From Planctomycetota bacterium (GTDB lineage Bacteria; Planctomycetota; JAJSAM01; JAJVHW01): DNA of 64,000 bases. Where the stretch lies: positions 62,001 through 126,000 of the forward strand of contig JAJRPF010000042.1 of the NCBI GenBank assembly GCA_024280885.1. Reading direction: 5' to 3'. A model generated the notes under the pieces. It saw nothing but the letters and a program-made list of their open reading frames with translations. It searched no databases and was not told the DNA's origin. Positions 9,236 to 18,860 of the stretch are shown here, piece after piece. Numbering within the stretch: the stretch's first letter is position 1; each line of letters begins with the position of its first letter. A program made the position numbers and the translations under genes.

Positions 9236-10966
9236 GTGGCCAAGGCAGTCGGCATCGACATCGGCTCGCGCGCATGCAAGGTCGCCGTTATCCACGGCGG
9301 TCCGAAGGGCGCGAAGCTCCTGCACTTCGTCGAGAAGGAGTACGAACTCGACGACGACGGCGTGAGCACGCCGTCCACCATCCTGGACGCCCTGCGCAAG
9401 GCCCTCTCCGAAGCGAAGGCGCCCAAGCAGGCCGCATGCCTTGCGCTCCCCGCCGAGCAGTGCATCTTGCGCGAGATCTCGGTGCCGTTCACACAGGACG
9501 ACCAGATCGCGAAGATCGCCAAATTCGAGTTCGAACCGCACCTGCACAGCGCAGCGATCGAGGACGTGGTCATCGACTACGTGAAGACCGGCCCTGCGCG
9601 AGCAGGCACGCGCCTGCTTGTATTCGCGTGCATCAAGGAAGTGCTCTCGGCGCGGCTCACGCAACTCGCGTCCGTCGGCGTGGATCCGCTGCACGTGGAC
9701 GTCGACGTGACCGCGCTCTTTAATGTCGCCCACGCCACCGGCGCGCTCGAAGAACACCCCAACTGCCTGATCATCGACATCGGTGCGCGCACGACGAAGA
9801 CGCTCTACATCCAGGACGGCGGACTGAAGGTCGCGCGCTCCATTCGCCTCGGCTCCGCCAGCGCCCGCAAGCGGCTCGTCGGTGACTTCCAGGGCGACGA
9901 GAAGGCTGCCGACCAGGCACTCGAGCAGACCGCGTCGGCGGAACTCCTGGCGCAGGCCCCGATCGACTCGATGGACACCGTCGAGATCGTGACGTCCGTC
10001 GGCGAGATGGAGGCGCTCGTCGCGAAGGGCCGCAGCGACGAGTTCATGAAGCGGGTGATGCGCGAGACACAGCGCACGCTGCCGATGATGGGCGACGCGC
10101 AGGCCGTCACCGCCGTGTTCCTGACGGGCGGGGGATCCGCACAGCACCCGAATGCACGCGCGCAACTCGAGGAACGCTTCGGAGCGCCGGTCATGGACCT
10201 GCCCGTCTCCTCGGCCGTCACGCACGATCTCGCGCCAAGCGATGCGGACGTGCTCGCAACCTCGGGCGCCATCGCGCTGGGCGCTGCGCTGAAGGTCGTC
10301 GGACTCGATGCAGGCAAGATCGACCTGCGTCAGGAGGAGTTCCGTTTCGCGCGCACGTTCGATCAGGTGAAGAACGCTCTCGCGACCGGCGTGACGCTCA
10401 CGTTCTTCGCCGTGTTCCTCTTCTGGTTGAGCCTGTTCATGGAGAATCAGACGGCCACCAAGGAGTTGGGCGCGCTGAAGAAGATCTCGAAGCAGGAGCT
10501 CGCGGACGGCGTCTTCGACGCCTACACCGAGAACGTCCGGGATGCGCGCTCGATCTCGATCAACGACGACAACGATCGCTACTTCCAAAGCACGCGATCG
10601 GCGCTCAAGAAGATCCAGGACCACCTGAAGAACGAACTCGGACTCGCCACGGAGATCCCCCCGATCATCTCGGGGCTCGAGACGTGGCAAGCCGTGATGA
10701 GCAGCGTCGCGAGCGTACGGGACAAGATCGAGTTCATCGCCATCAAGCAAGAGGACTACGAACAGGACAAGGCCATCGTCACGTTCGTGGTCAGCGACTA
10801 TCCCGACGCCGACACGATCGTGCTTGCGCTGAAGAAGCACTCTGTCGGACAAGGCGGAACACTCTTCGACGAGGTCAATACGCGCGTGCCACGCAACACG
10901 AAAGACGGGCGCATCGAAGTGCCGATCGAAATGGTCCTTGTGCCGCGCGAGGGGAGCTCCAAATGA
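9236..10966 (+). CDS. pilM: PilM-like actin-fold ATPase fused to a PilN-like membrane domain
   Basis: 576 residues, GTG start with GGGAGG nine bases upstream. Residues 1 to about 350 have the PilM/FtsA-type actin-like fold: MAKAVGIDIGSRACKVAVI, then CLIIDIGARTTKTLYI, then VFLTGGGSAQ. Near residue 385 there is one membrane span (VTLTFFAVFLFWLSLFM), followed by a coiled-coil and an alpha/beta periplasmic domain as in PilN. In type IV pilus and type II secretion systems PilM and PilN are usually separate proteins binding each other; here one chain links the cytoplasmic ring to the periplasmic partner. The next gene overlaps by 4 nt and looks like PilO. No pilin or secretin gene is in the window; a standalone MshEN protein lies at 54145. 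Confidence 0.85.
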   Translation: MAKAVGIDIGSRACKVAVIHGGPKGAKLLHFVEKEYELDDDGVSTPSTILDALRKALSEAKAPKQAACLALPAEQCILREISVPFTQDDQIAKIAKFEFEPHLHSAAIEDVVIDYVKTGPARAGTRLLVFACIKEVLSARLTQLASVGVDPLHVDVDVTALFNVAHATGALEEHPNCLIIDIGARTTKTLYIQDGGLKVARSIRLGSASARKRLVGDFQGDEKAADQALEQTASAELLAQAPIDSMDTVEIVTSVGEMEALVAKGRSDEFMKRVMRETQRTLPMMGDAQAVTAVFLTGGGSAQHPNARAQLEERFGAPVMDLPVSSAVTHDLAPSDADVLATSGAIALGAALKVVGLDAGKIDLRQEEFRFARTFDQVKNALATGVTLTFFAVFLFWLSLFMENQTATKELGALKKISKQELADGVFDAYTENVRDARSISINDDNDRYFQSTRSALKKIQDHLKNELGLATEIPPIISGLETWQAVMSSVASVRDKIEFIAIKQEDYEQDKAIVTFVVSDYPDADTIVLALKKHSVGQGGTLFDEVNTRVPRNTKDGRIEVPIEMVLVPREGSSK

Positions 10967-11526
10967 GCAATGCAGACTCCCAGGAAGCGGTGGGTGAACT
11001 CGACCTGATCAAGGTCTACATCTGGGTGATGGTCGCCATGTCGGTCGTCCTCGGAGGCGTCGTCTGGTACACGGACTCGCAAGTCGCCGAGACGCGCAAG
11101 CACATCGCCTTTGCGCGTAAGAACCTCGAGCCCTTTGCCAACTCGCGGGAAGAAATCACCAGAATGCTCGGGGTCTACACCTCGAACAAGGAGGACGAGG
11201 CGCGCGAACAACCGCTCACCTGGTTCTCTCGTGTCTGGACGCGCAAGGGCATCGAGCGCGTGTCGATCCGCCCCGGCCAGTGGCAGGAGAAGTTCAACAC
11301 GAAGGGTGGGTTCGAAGAGGACTACATCGAGTTGAAGTTCGACAATCGAAACCCACTGACGCGCCGCCAGATCGGCGAGTTCTGCCACGAGATCGAGCGC
11401 GAGAGCGCCCGCCTTCGCATCATCCAGTTGAAGCTCCGCCGCGCCGGACGCAAGGACTCGTACGAAGACGACACGTGGAGTGGATCGGTCACCGTCGGGT
11501 ACCGCAAGGCGCGCATCCGCGAGTAG
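10963..11526 (+). CDS. PilO/GspM-like inner-membrane protein
   Basis: 187 residues; its ATG overlaps the previous stop (ATGA), with GAGGGGAG before it. One membrane span near the N-terminus (VYIWVMVAMSVVLGGVVWYT) is followed by a coiled-coil segment and a small mixed domain ending in VGYRKARIRE, the layout of PilO or GspM alignment-complex proteins. Identification depends on topology and on being coupled to the PilM-PilN fusion; sequence similarity is not obvious by eye. Confidence 0.6.
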   Translation: MSNADSQEAVGELDLIKVYIWVMVAMSVVLGGVVWYTDSQVAETRKHIAFARKNLEPFANSREEITRMLGVYTSNKEDEAREQPLTWFSRVWTRKGIERVSIRPGQWQEKFNTKGGFEEDYIELKFDNRNPLTRRQIGEFCHEIERESARLRIIQLKLRRAGRKDSYEDDTWSGSVTVGYRKARIRE

Positions 11527-11575
11527 TCTGCGTCGCCCCAAGCAGTTCAAGTCGCCGCGGCAGTGCAGTAAACGA

Positions 11576-12448
11576 CTACCTGGACTGCCCGAGTTGCAGT
11601 CGCCCGTCCGCCAGCGGCGGGCACCAGTAGTAGCCACCGGTGGTCGGCCGGGAGAATCGGAAGCACGCATCGACGATCCCGTCGTCGAGCCCGGCCATGC
11701 GCCGCATCTGCGCCTCGTACGCGTCGAACGAGTGACCGAAGGCGACGAACATCAGGCCCTCGCCCGACGGCCCGGCCCATGGGAGTGAGCGGCGCAACAC
11801 CCACGCCTCGGGCGTGAAGGTCTCCTGCGCGGTCCGCTTCACATGTGCCGACGCTGGCGCCTCGTCCAACTCCTCGTTGTCCGATTCGCGACGCCCAATC
11901 ATGTCATCGCGCTCGCCTTGTGAGTGCGTGGCGAAGTGCGCAAGGTCGTGTCGCCACGTTTGCACGGCAACGAAACTGCTGCCGTCAGACGCGATCGCGG
12001 CCTCCGTCGCTGCGGCGCCCTCGGGGTTCTCCGTGCCGTCCTCGTAGCCGGTCAGATCGCGTCCGAGACCGTTCGGCGTCTCACCGTTCTTGAACCCGTC
12101 GACGGGAGGATCGAAGTCGAATACGCCTCCCAGTCGTCGCATCAGCTCGCGCCCCTGCGTGACCGCAGAGCCGGGCGCGCTGCGGTTCACCCAGATCCAC
12201 AGATCGGCCTGCGTGGACGGGACTTCGACACCGGGCCCCGAGAGCGCGGGGAAACACCGCGTCTCCGCCCGCGCCACCCCCAGGAGCTGACAGAGCCCCG
12301 GCCCGAGGCCGATCACGAGTTGCTCATCGACCTCGACGGCCTGAAGCGCGGCTCGCACGGCACCCGCCTCGACGCCCAATCGACGCTGCGCCGTCAGGTA
12401 GCGGGCGAACCCAAGCTGCGGTTTCAGAATTGCAGGCTGTGCGGACAT
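11576..12448 (-). CDS. DyP-type heme peroxidase (YfeX-like)
   Basis: 290 residues from the ATG at 12448, preceded by a GGGGGG run. The DyP hallmark GYEDGTENP is at about 134-142 (catalytic Asp and distal pocket). The heme-ligand candidate is His202 in SAHVKRT, and the family C-terminal motif EGLMFVAFGHSFDAYEAQ is present. It oxidises dyes, phenols or porphyrin-related substrates with hydrogen peroxide, and is cytoplasmic since no Tat signal is seen. No encapsulin gene is adjacent. It is separated from carB by a run of strong palindromes. Confidence 0.95.
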   Translation of the reverse strand: MSAQPAILKPQLGFARYLTAQRRLGVEAGAVRAALQAVEVDEQLVIGLGPGLCQLLGVARAETRCFPALSGPGVEVPSTQADLWIWVNRSAPGSAVTQGRELMRRLGGVFDFDPPVDGFKNGETPNGLGRDLTGYEDGTENPEGAAATEAAIASDGSSFVAVQTWRHDLAHFATHSQGERDDMIGRRESDNEELDEAPASAHVKRTAQETFTPEAWVLRRSLPWAGPSGEGLMFVAFGHSFDAYEAQMRRMAGLDDGIVDACFRFSRPTTGGYYWCPPLADGRLQLGQSR

Positions 12449-12747
12449 TGGATGCCCCCCATGTTGGTCGCGCCGCGCCGCGCGTTGGTGGTCGGGAGTG
12501 GCCGCCGGAGAGGCGGGCACGAAGCGAAGTGCATCTCAACCGCCAGCGTACCGCCTCGGGGCAGCGCTCCGAAGCGTCGCACCGACAACGCCTGTCAGCG
12601 GGAACGGGGACGCGTCTCGCTCACCTGACTCGCGGACGGGGAGACGGACTCGCCGTGGATCTCGATCCACTCCTCCACGAGGTCGCCCAACTCCGCGCGT
12701 CAGGCCGAGGGCAATACGGAGCCGCATCACTCACCGAATCTCCCTCA

Positions 12748-12852
12748 CAGACCGGGTCGGCCTTGGGGCCTTATAGCCTCAACGGTTCTATCTTCGCCGG
12801 ACCGACGCCCGGCCGCGTTGAGGCTATAAGGCCCCAAGGCCGACCCGGTCTG
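12748..12852. repeat. Perfect 37-bp inverted repeat
   Basis: Arms 12748-12784 and 12816-12852 are exact reverse complements over 37 bases, around a 31-base spacer. Each arm contains GGCCTTATAGCC. There is no T-run after either arm, so it is not a standard intrinsic terminator. Perfect identity over 37 bp suggests recent origin or active maintenance, for example a palindromic mobile repeat. Confidence 0.85.
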
Positions 12853-13022
12853 GATCGTTCTCGCGGTGAGGCGTAGGAAGTGGATTCCGCCTGCGAGACC
12901 CGACCTTGCGACGTGCTGACTTCCACGACGTGACTCCGCCGCCGAGGCGAGGCAACGAACCCCGAGCGCAGCCCCGGTTGAAGCAGTCGGAGCCGCGACC
13001 GAAGCCGAACATGTGAGCGAGA

Positions 13023-13053
13023 GCGTTTGTGGCGACGGAGTCGCCACAAACGC
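13023..13053. repeat. Perfect 14-bp hairpin
   Basis: GCGTTTGTGGCGAC (13023-13036) pairs exactly with 13040-13053 across the triloop GGA. It lies just 3' of the carB terminator hairpin and upstream of the DyP interval. It may be a second terminator stem. Confidence 0.7.
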
Positions 13054-13058
13054 GATAC

Positions 13059-13115
13059 TGACCGGTGATCTCTGGGCCCGCGCGCGAAGCGCGCCTGCCC
13101 AGAGATCACCGGTCA
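13059..13115 (-). terminator. Strong stem-loop at the carB stop codon
   Basis: A 19-bp perfect stem (13059-13077 with 13097-13115), with a second GCGCGC/GCGCGC stem inside the loop. The distal base of the stem includes the carB TGA at 13113-13115. There is no U-tract, so termination may depend on Rho, or the stem may protect the mRNA 3' end. Confidence 0.6.
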
Positions 13116-16100
13116 CGCGGGCGCAAAATAGTCCTGCAGAGCCTTCACCGTGTATCCCGCTTCGCGGATGCGGTCGATCGCGTTGATTGCCGCAGCGGCG
13201 CCCGAGAGGGTCGTGATGCAGGCCACGCCCTTCTCGACGGCGGCGGCGCGGATCTTGCCCTCGTCAGTGCGGGCGCCGCGACCGGTAGGGGTGTTGATGA
13301 TGAGGTCGATCTTGCCGTCGGTCAGCAGGTCGAGGACGTTCGGGCGCACGCGTTCGCGGATCTTGTGGACAAGCTCGGCCTCGACTCCGGCAGCGGCGAG
13401 AGTGGCGCGTGTTCCGGCAGTGGAGACGAGTCCGTAGCCGAGGCGCGCGAGCTCCTCGCCGATGTAGTTGGCGGCCTCGCGGTCCTCCTCCTTCACGGAG
13501 AGGAAGACGGTGCCACCCTCGAACGGGACATGCGTGCCCGCTGACATCAGCGACTTCGCGAAAGCGATGCCGAAGTCCGCGTCGATGCCCATGACTTCGC
13601 CCGTCGACTGCATCTCCGGACCGAGGACGACATCGACGCCGGTGAAGCGGTTGAACGGGAAAACGGGCGCCTTCACGGACGAGTGCTTCGGCACCGGCAC
13701 GTGCGTCACGCCCTGGTCGGGCAGCGACGTTCCGGACATCGCGAGCGCGGCGACCTTCGCGATCGGTAGGCCAATCGCCTTCGAGACGTAGGGCACGGTG
13801 CGCGACGCGCGCGGGTTGACCTCGAGCACGTACACGTCTTCGTTCTGCACGGCGAACTGCACGTTCATCAGACCGATGACTTCGACCGCGCGCGCGAGCT
13901 TCTCCGCCGCGACGCGGATCTCGTCGAGCACGTGCTTCGGCAGCGTCGGTGGCGGGATGCTGCACTGCGAGTCACCCGAGTGGACACCCGCTTCTTCGAT
14001 GTGCTCCATGATCCCGGCGACGACGACGTTCTCGCCATCGCAGATGGCATCGACATCGACCTCGATCGCGTCTTCGAGGAAGCGATCGAGCAAGACCGGC
14101 CGATCGTCGGAGACCTCGACGCCGGACCGCACGTAGCGGACAAGACTCTCGTCGTCGTAGACGAGCATCATGCCGCGACCGCCGAGAACGTAACTCGGGC
14201 GCACGAGCACCGGGTAACCGACGCGACGCGCGATCTCGAGCGCCTCGGTGGAGTTGCGCGCCATGCCGTTCGGCGGCTGTCGCAGGCCCAGGTCGTCGAG
14301 GATCTTCGCGAAGCTCTCGCGGTCCTCGGCGAGATCGATCGAGTCGGGCGACGTCCCCAGGATCTTCACGCCGGCATCCTCAAGCGCCTTCGCGAGCTTC
14401 AGCGGCGTCTGCCCGCCGAATTGGACGATCACGCCCTCGGGTTTCAGCCGATCATGGATGTTCAGCACGTCCTCGAGCGTCAGCGGCTCGAAGAAGAGCA
14501 AATCCGACGTGTCGTAGTCGGTCGAGACCGTCTCGGGGTTCGAGTTGACCATGATCGTCTCGTACCCGGCGTCACGCAATGCGAACGCCGCATGCACGCA
14601 GCAGTAGTCGAATTCGACGCCCTGCCCGATGCGGTTCGGTCCCGAGCCGAGGATCATCATCTTGGGACGATCCGAGATGCGCGCCTCGCACTCGTCTTCC
14701 CATGTCGAGTAGTAGTACGGCGTCGCCGCTTCGAACTCGGCCGCACACGTATCGACCAGCTTGTACGTCGGCAAGATGCCACGAGCGATGCGATCCGCCC
14801 GCACCGCCATCTCGTCCATCCGGTAGAGGTTGGCGAGTTGCGCATCGGCAAAGCCTTCGCGCTTCGCACGGCGCAGCAGAGCGTCGGGCACGTCGGCCAG
14901 CGCGGGATGCGCGCGCAACGTGTCCTCGGTCGCGACCAGATCCTCGAACTGCGCGAGGAACCACGGGTCGATGCCGGTCAGGCGATGGATCTCTTCCGTC
15001 GTGAAGCCCGATCGCAAGGCGTAGCGCAAGTAGTGGATCCGATGCCCGTTCGGGCGACCGAGATGCGCCTCGATCTCCTCGCGCGACGGGGGGTTATCCG
15101 TCAGCATCGGATCGCGGCGATGCAGGCCGAATCCGGCGTAGCCCTCTTCCGTGGAGCGCAGCGCCTTCTGTAGCGCCTCTTTGAACGTGCGCCCGATCGA
15201 CATGGCCTCGCCGACCGACTTCATCTGCGATCCGAGCGTCGAGTCGGCGTCCGGGAACTTCTCGAACGCGAAGCGTGGCACCTTCACGACGCAGTAGTCG
15301 ATGGACGGCTCGAACGACGCCGGCGTCTTGCGCGTGATGTCGTTGTCGATCTCGTCGAGCGTGTACCCGACGGCCAGCTTCGCCGCGAACTTGGCGATCG
15401 GGAACCCGGTGGCCTTCGACGCGAGCGCCGAGCTGCGCGACACGCGCGGGTTCATCTCGATGATGATCATCTCCCCGTTCTTCGGGTTGATCGCGAACTG
15501 GATGTTGGAACCGCCGGTCTCGACGCCGATCTCGCGGATGCAGGCGAAGCCCGCGTCGCGCATGATCTGGTACTCGCGGTCGGTCAGCGTGAGCGAGGGC
15601 GCGACGGTGATCGAGTCGCCCGTGTGCACGCCCATCGGATCGATATTCTCGATGGAGCAGATGACCACGCAGTTGTCGGCGTGATCGCGCATGACCTCGA
15701 GTTCGTATTCCTTCCAGCCGAGCACGCTCTGCTCGACCAGAACCTCGGTGACCGGCGAGAGCATGAGGCCGCGCGTGACGACCTCGCGGTACTCCTCGCG
15801 GTTGAACACGACGCCGCCGCCCGCGCCGCCCATGGTGAACGACGGGCGAATGATGCAGGGGAGGCCGATCTCCTCGACCACCTCCATCGCGTGTTCGAGC
15901 GTGCTGACCACGACGCTCTCCGGGCAGTTCAGCCCGATCTTCTCCATCGCGTCCTTGAAGAGCTGCCGATCCTCGGCCTTCTTGATGACGTCAACCTGCG
16001 CACCCAGCATCGTGACGCCGTATTTCTCGAGGACGCCGTGCTCGTGCAGGTCGATCGCCGCGTTCAAGCCTGTCTGCCCACCGAGCGTCGGGAGCAGCGC

Positions 16101-16352
16101 GTCGGGGCGCTCCTGCGCGATCACCTTCTCGATCGCCTGCCACGTGATCGGCTCGATATACGTCCGATCCGCCGTCTCCGGGTCGGTCATGATCGTGGCC
16201 GGATTCGAGTTGACCAGGATCACCTTGTAGCCCTCTTCGCGGAGGGCCTTGCAAGCCTGGGTGCCCGAGTAATCGAACTCGCAGGCCTGTCCGATGACGA
16301 TCGGGCCGGAGCCGATGATGAGGATCGAGTGGATGTCGTCGCGCCGTGGCAA
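13113..16352 (-). CDS. carB: Carbamoyl-phosphate synthase large subunit
   Basis: 1079 residues, the full family length. The TTG start at 16352 is supported by GGGAG six bases upstream and by the match of [21 protein letters not shown] to the usual N-terminus. Two homologous ATP-grasp halves (the second opens with [20 protein letters not shown]) make carbamoyl phosphate from bicarbonate, ammonia and two ATP. The C-terminal allosteric MGS-like domain is present (about 940-1079; [19 protein letters not shown]). It feeds arginine and pyrimidine synthesis. The small subunit carA is not adjacent and must lie elsewhere. Confidence 0.97.
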   Translation of the reverse strand: MPRRDDIHSILIIGSGPIVIGQACEFDYSGTQACKALREEGYKVILVNSNPATIMTDPETADRTYIEPITWQAIEKVIAQERPDALLPTLGGQTGLNAAIDLHEHGVLEKYGVTMLGAQVDVIKKAEDRQLFKDAMEKIGLNCPESVVVSTLEHAMEVVEEIGLPCIIRPSFTMGGAGGGVVFNREEYREVVTRGLMLSPVTEVLVEQSVLGWKEYELEVMRDHADNCVVICSIENIDPMGVHTGDSITVAPSLTLTDREYQIMRDAGFACIREIGVETGGSNIQFAINPKNGEMIIIEMNPRVSRSSALASKATGFPIAKFAAKLAVGYTLDEIDNDITRKTPASFEPSIDYCVVKVPRFAFEKFPDADSTLGSQMKSVGEAMSIGRTFKEALQKALRSTEEGYAGFGLHRRDPMLTDNPPSREEIEAHLGRPNGHRIHYLRYALRSGFTTEEIHRLTGIDPWFLAQFEDLVATEDTLRAHPALADVPDALLRRAKREGFADAQLANLYRMDEMAVRADRIARGILPTYKLVDTCAAEFEAATPYYYSTWEDECEARISDRPKMMILGSGPNRIGQGVEFDYCCVHAAFALRDAGYETIMVNSNPETVSTDYDTSDLLFFEPLTLEDVLNIHDRLKPEGVIVQFGGQTPLKLAKALEDAGVKILGTSPDSIDLAEDRESFAKILDDLGLRQPPNGMARNSTEALEIARRVGYPVLVRPSYVLGGRGMMLVYDDESLVRYVRSGVEVSDDRPVLLDRFLEDAIEVDVDAICDGENVVVAGIMEHIEEAGVHSGDSQCSIPPPTLPKHVLDEIRVAAEKLARAVEVIGLMNVQFAVQNEDVYVLEVNPRASRTVPYVSKAIGLPIAKVAALAMSGTSLPDQGVTHVPVPKHSSVKAPVFPFNRFTGVDVVLGPEMQSTGEVMGIDADFGIAFAKSLMSAGTHVPFEGGTVFLSVKEEDREAANYIGEELARLGYGLVSTAGTRATLAAAGVEAELVHKIRERVRPNVLDLLTDGKIDLIINTPTGRGARTDEGKIRAAAVEKGVACITTLSGAAAAINAIDRIREAGYTVKALQDYFAPA

Positions 16353-16495
16353 GTCGTTCTCCCGTCACGGCGCAGGAGGGGGCACATGAGGCCCGGGCGC
16401 CGGTTGCGCCCAGCATGTTCCAAGGCAGCGCCCCTGGCCGGAACTATTCGTGAAGACGCGCACGCCGAAGCGGTCCGGCACGCACCGCGCGCAGT

Positions 16496-17785
16496 CTACT
16501 CGCCGGAACCGCCACCGCTTGCGCCGCTCGTTGCGCCACCACCGCCGTCGCCTCCGCCGCCGCCACGGCGTGGACTCCGACGGCGGCGTCGGCGGCGCGG
16601 CCCGCGCGAGCCTTCGCCGCCCTGCGGCTTCTCGCCACCGGTCGCTCCCGCGCCGGATGTCGACGCGCCCGAGCGCTGCCCATCGCCAGCCTGGCCCTGT
16701 CCGCCTTGGCCTTGCTGACCTTGTTGCCGCGACCCGGAGGCATCGCTCCCGGCGCGCGAACGATCGCCGCCCTGGCCACTCTGCCCACCCGCACCGGAGC
16801 CACGCCGCCCGCGGCCGCGTCGCCCGCCGCTGCGCTTCGAGGATGACTGGGACGATTTCGCATCGCCTGATCCAGATCCGCGCCGACTGTCTCCGCCGCC
16901 ACCTTGACGCGGCTTCCCGGATCGCGAGCGACCGCGCCGGTTGCGGCGAGCCCCACCTCGTGTCGCCGACTCCGGCTTGTCCGGCAGGTGGGCTTCCGGG
17001 AGGGAGTCGAAGAGATCGTCGACCGTCTTCGGCCGCTTCTCCTCTTCGGCTTCGACAGGCTCATCGACTTCGTCGTCGTGATCCGCAGGTTCGCGCGCCT
17101 CGGCCTGGGCTTCCTGTTGCTCGGCCTGCCGCGCCTTCTTGCGGCCGCTCGCCCGCTCCTCGGAGCGGCGCTGTCCGGGATACGACTCGGCCCGACGCGG
17201 GGGACTGGGGGCGGTTGCCTCGGCCTCCGCGGCGGGCTCCGGCGCAACGGCAGGAACGGCCTCGGTCGCTTCCTCGGCCTCAACTCCGACCTCAACATCA
17301 GCCCCGGTCTCAGGGGCGCCCTCAGGCGCTGCTTCCCCATCGTCGGCGCCTTCGGGCCCGGCAACGAGTGCGACGCCGGCGTCTTCCTCGGCCTCGTCGA
17401 TGTTCTCGACCTTTAGCAACTCGGCCAGGAACCCCTCAGGCTTGACGAGCGCCCGCGCGCGACGGCTGTAGTTCCAGCCGAGGAAGTCCCGCCGCAGCTC
17501 CTCGCCCGCGGCCTCGATCTCGACGTCGCCCGTTACTTCGCGCTCACCGTACTCCGATTCACCAGTCCCCGAGTCACCAGACGCCGACTCGGACGTCCCC
17601 GCCTCGGACGCCGCCACCTCGTAGTACGTGCAAGCCCGCCCGCGGAAGAGGGGGCAGTCGAGCATGTGGAAGACGCCGATCGTGTTCCGACAGAGATTCG
17701 TCGCCTCGGGAGCCCCGCGCACGTCCGGTTCGCGGTGCAGGTTGTGCACACACGAGGAGGGTTCCGGGGTCGAGTCGTCGCTCAC
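16496..17785 (-). CDS. Four-cysteine N-terminal domain with long acidic then Arg/Gly-rich tail
   Basis: 429 residues from the GTG at 17785; the Shine-Dalgarno is weak, and the start was chosen because the conserved-looking sequence begins there. The first 60 residues carry four Cys (12, 32, 44 and 52) spaced C-x19-C-x11-C-x7-C, suggesting a zinc or Fe-S site. Next come about 200 residues of Glu/Ala-rich low complexity, then a very basic Arg/Gly/Ser-rich tail of about 180 residues, including GPRRRRRRRSPRRGGG near the end. RG-rich tails of this kind commonly bind RNA or DNA. I do not recognise the family; nucleic-acid binding is an inference. Confidence 0.6.
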   Translation of the reverse strand: MSDDSTPEPSSCVHNLHREPDVRGAPEATNLCRNTIGVFHMLDCPLFRGRACTYYEVAASEAGTSESASGDSGTGESEYGEREVTGDVEIEAAGEELRRDFLGWNYSRRARALVKPEGFLAELLKVENIDEAEEDAGVALVAGPEGADDGEAAPEGAPETGADVEVGVEAEEATEAVPAVAPEPAAEAEATAPSPPRRAESYPGQRRSEERASGRKKARQAEQQEAQAEAREPADHDDEVDEPVEAEEEKRPKTVDDLFDSLPEAHLPDKPESATRGGARRNRRGRSRSGKPRQGGGGDSRRGSGSGDAKSSQSSSKRSGGRRGRGRRGSGAGGQSGQGGDRSRAGSDASGSRQQGQQGQGGQGQAGDGQRSGASTSGAGATGGEKPQGGEGSRGPRRRRRRRSPRRGGGGGDGGGGATSGASGGGSGE

Positions 17786-17867
17786 CCCGGGAGGATACGC
17801 ACCGGGACAGGGCTGCGATGCGTTTCCCGGAGCCCGTGATTGCCGGGACGCACGGTCGGGGTGCAAC

Positions 17868-18848
17868 ATGGTTGGCCTCGTGTCCTCGACCGCAGCCTCG
17901 ACCGTTCTCGTCCGCCACCTGCTCGGCCTGGGCACACTCCTCGCGCTCGGCCTGACGGGGTGTGCCTCGCAGCCTGCGCCAGCGTCGCCAAGCCCAGGCA
18001 CTCTGGAGCCTGCCGGGTTCGTGATCGTCGCCGGGGAGCGCATTCCCGTCGACGTCCCGGTCGTCACGTTTCGCGACCCTGGGGGATTCGACGCGCGCGT
18101 GCGACATCGGTGGTTCCGGCCGGAAAGCGTCCTTCCGAGCAGCCCGGCGGCAGGCTGCGACACGCCCGCTCGAGCCGGGGCTCGCCGCGGTGTGCCAGGA
18201 GCCTCCACGACGCTCGCTCACCTGCGGGAGCGCCTGACGCAATTCGTCATTCACTACGACGTTGCCGTGACCTCGCGCAACTGCTTCAAGGTGCTCCACG
18301 ATGTCCGCGGGCTCTCGGTGCACTTCCTGCTCGACCTCGACGGCACGCTCTTTCAGACGCTCGACCTGACGGCCCGCGCGCGGCACGCCGGGTCGGCGAA
18401 TGACAACTCGATCGGGGTTGAGATCGCTCATCCGGGGGCGTACGCGACCGCGGTTGCCGCCGATCGCTTCTACGCGGCCTCTTCCGACACAGCCGACGGC
18501 CTCACGCTCGCCCCGCCCGCGTCGTTCGAGCCACCACCCGGCGGACTGTTCACCCCGTCGCGCCCCGGCCTCTTCCGTGCCACGCTGAACGGTTCAGCCG
18601 TCGTCCAGCGCGACTTCACGGAGGCGCAGTACCGCACTCTGGAGCAATTGGTCGCGTCGCTCGCCCGCACGTTCCCGGCACTCGGCGGCGGCCCGCCCCG
18701 CGACGCCGACGGGCACGTCGCGCGCGACGTTCTCAAACCGGCCGCGGCCGCCGCCCACCGCGGACTGATCGGCCACCTGCACATCAGCCGCCGCAAGGTC
18801 GATCCGGGCCCAGCCTTCGATTGGGAACGCCTGACCAACGAGAAGTAA
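17868..18848 (+). CDS. N-acetylmuramoyl-L-alanine amidase, lipoprotein (Amidase_2 / AmiD-like)
   Basis: 326 residues from the ATG at 17868, where the signal sequence begins; it ends in the lipobox LTGC. Zinc-ligand candidates of the Amidase_2 fold are visible: His in FVIHYDVAVTSRN, His in ARHAGSANDNSIGVEI, and the C-terminal HLHISRRKVDPGPAFDW, the HxxxxxxKxDPG signature. It would cleave the lactyl-L-alanine bond in peptidoglycan or recycled muropeptides, from the envelope. It is divergent from the four-Cys gene. A palindromic repeat begins 13 nt after its stop. Confidence 0.92.
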   Translation: MVGLVSSTAASTVLVRHLLGLGTLLALGLTGCASQPAPASPSPGTLEPAGFVIVAGERIPVDVPVVTFRDPGGFDARVRHRWFRPESVLPSSPAAGCDTPARAGARRGVPGASTTLAHLRERLTQFVIHYDVAVTSRNCFKVLHDVRGLSVHFLLDLDGTLFQTLDLTARARHAGSANDNSIGVEIAHPGAYATAVAADRFYAASSDTADGLTLAPPASFEPPPGGLFTPSRPGLFRATLNGSAVVQRDFTEAQYRTLEQLVASLARTFPALGGGPPRDADGHVARDVLKPAAAAAHRGLIGHLHISRRKVDPGPAFDWERLTNEK

Positions 18849-18860
18849 CGAATTCAGTAG

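Larger units (their letters stand above)
12449..13112. other. Gene-free interval with three inverted repeats
   Basis: No convincing coding frame fits in these 664 nt. The first 300 nt show nothing I can name. The remainder holds three separate strong dyads, listed individually (12748-12852, 13023-13053, 13059-13115). Both flanking genes are on the minus strand. Confidence 0.6.

Noticed and set aside
9209..10852. 547-codon frame antisense to the PilM-PilN gene
   Set aside because: Arg/Asp/Val-rich mirror of a high-GC coding frame; the plus-strand frame has clear family motifs and a ribosome site.
12449..12747. Small coding frames between DyP and the inverted repeat
   Set aside because: All are short, without ribosome sites, and read as typical high-GC non-coding frames.
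13932..15173. 413-codon frame antisense to carB
   Set aside because: Shadow of carB; no motif of its own.
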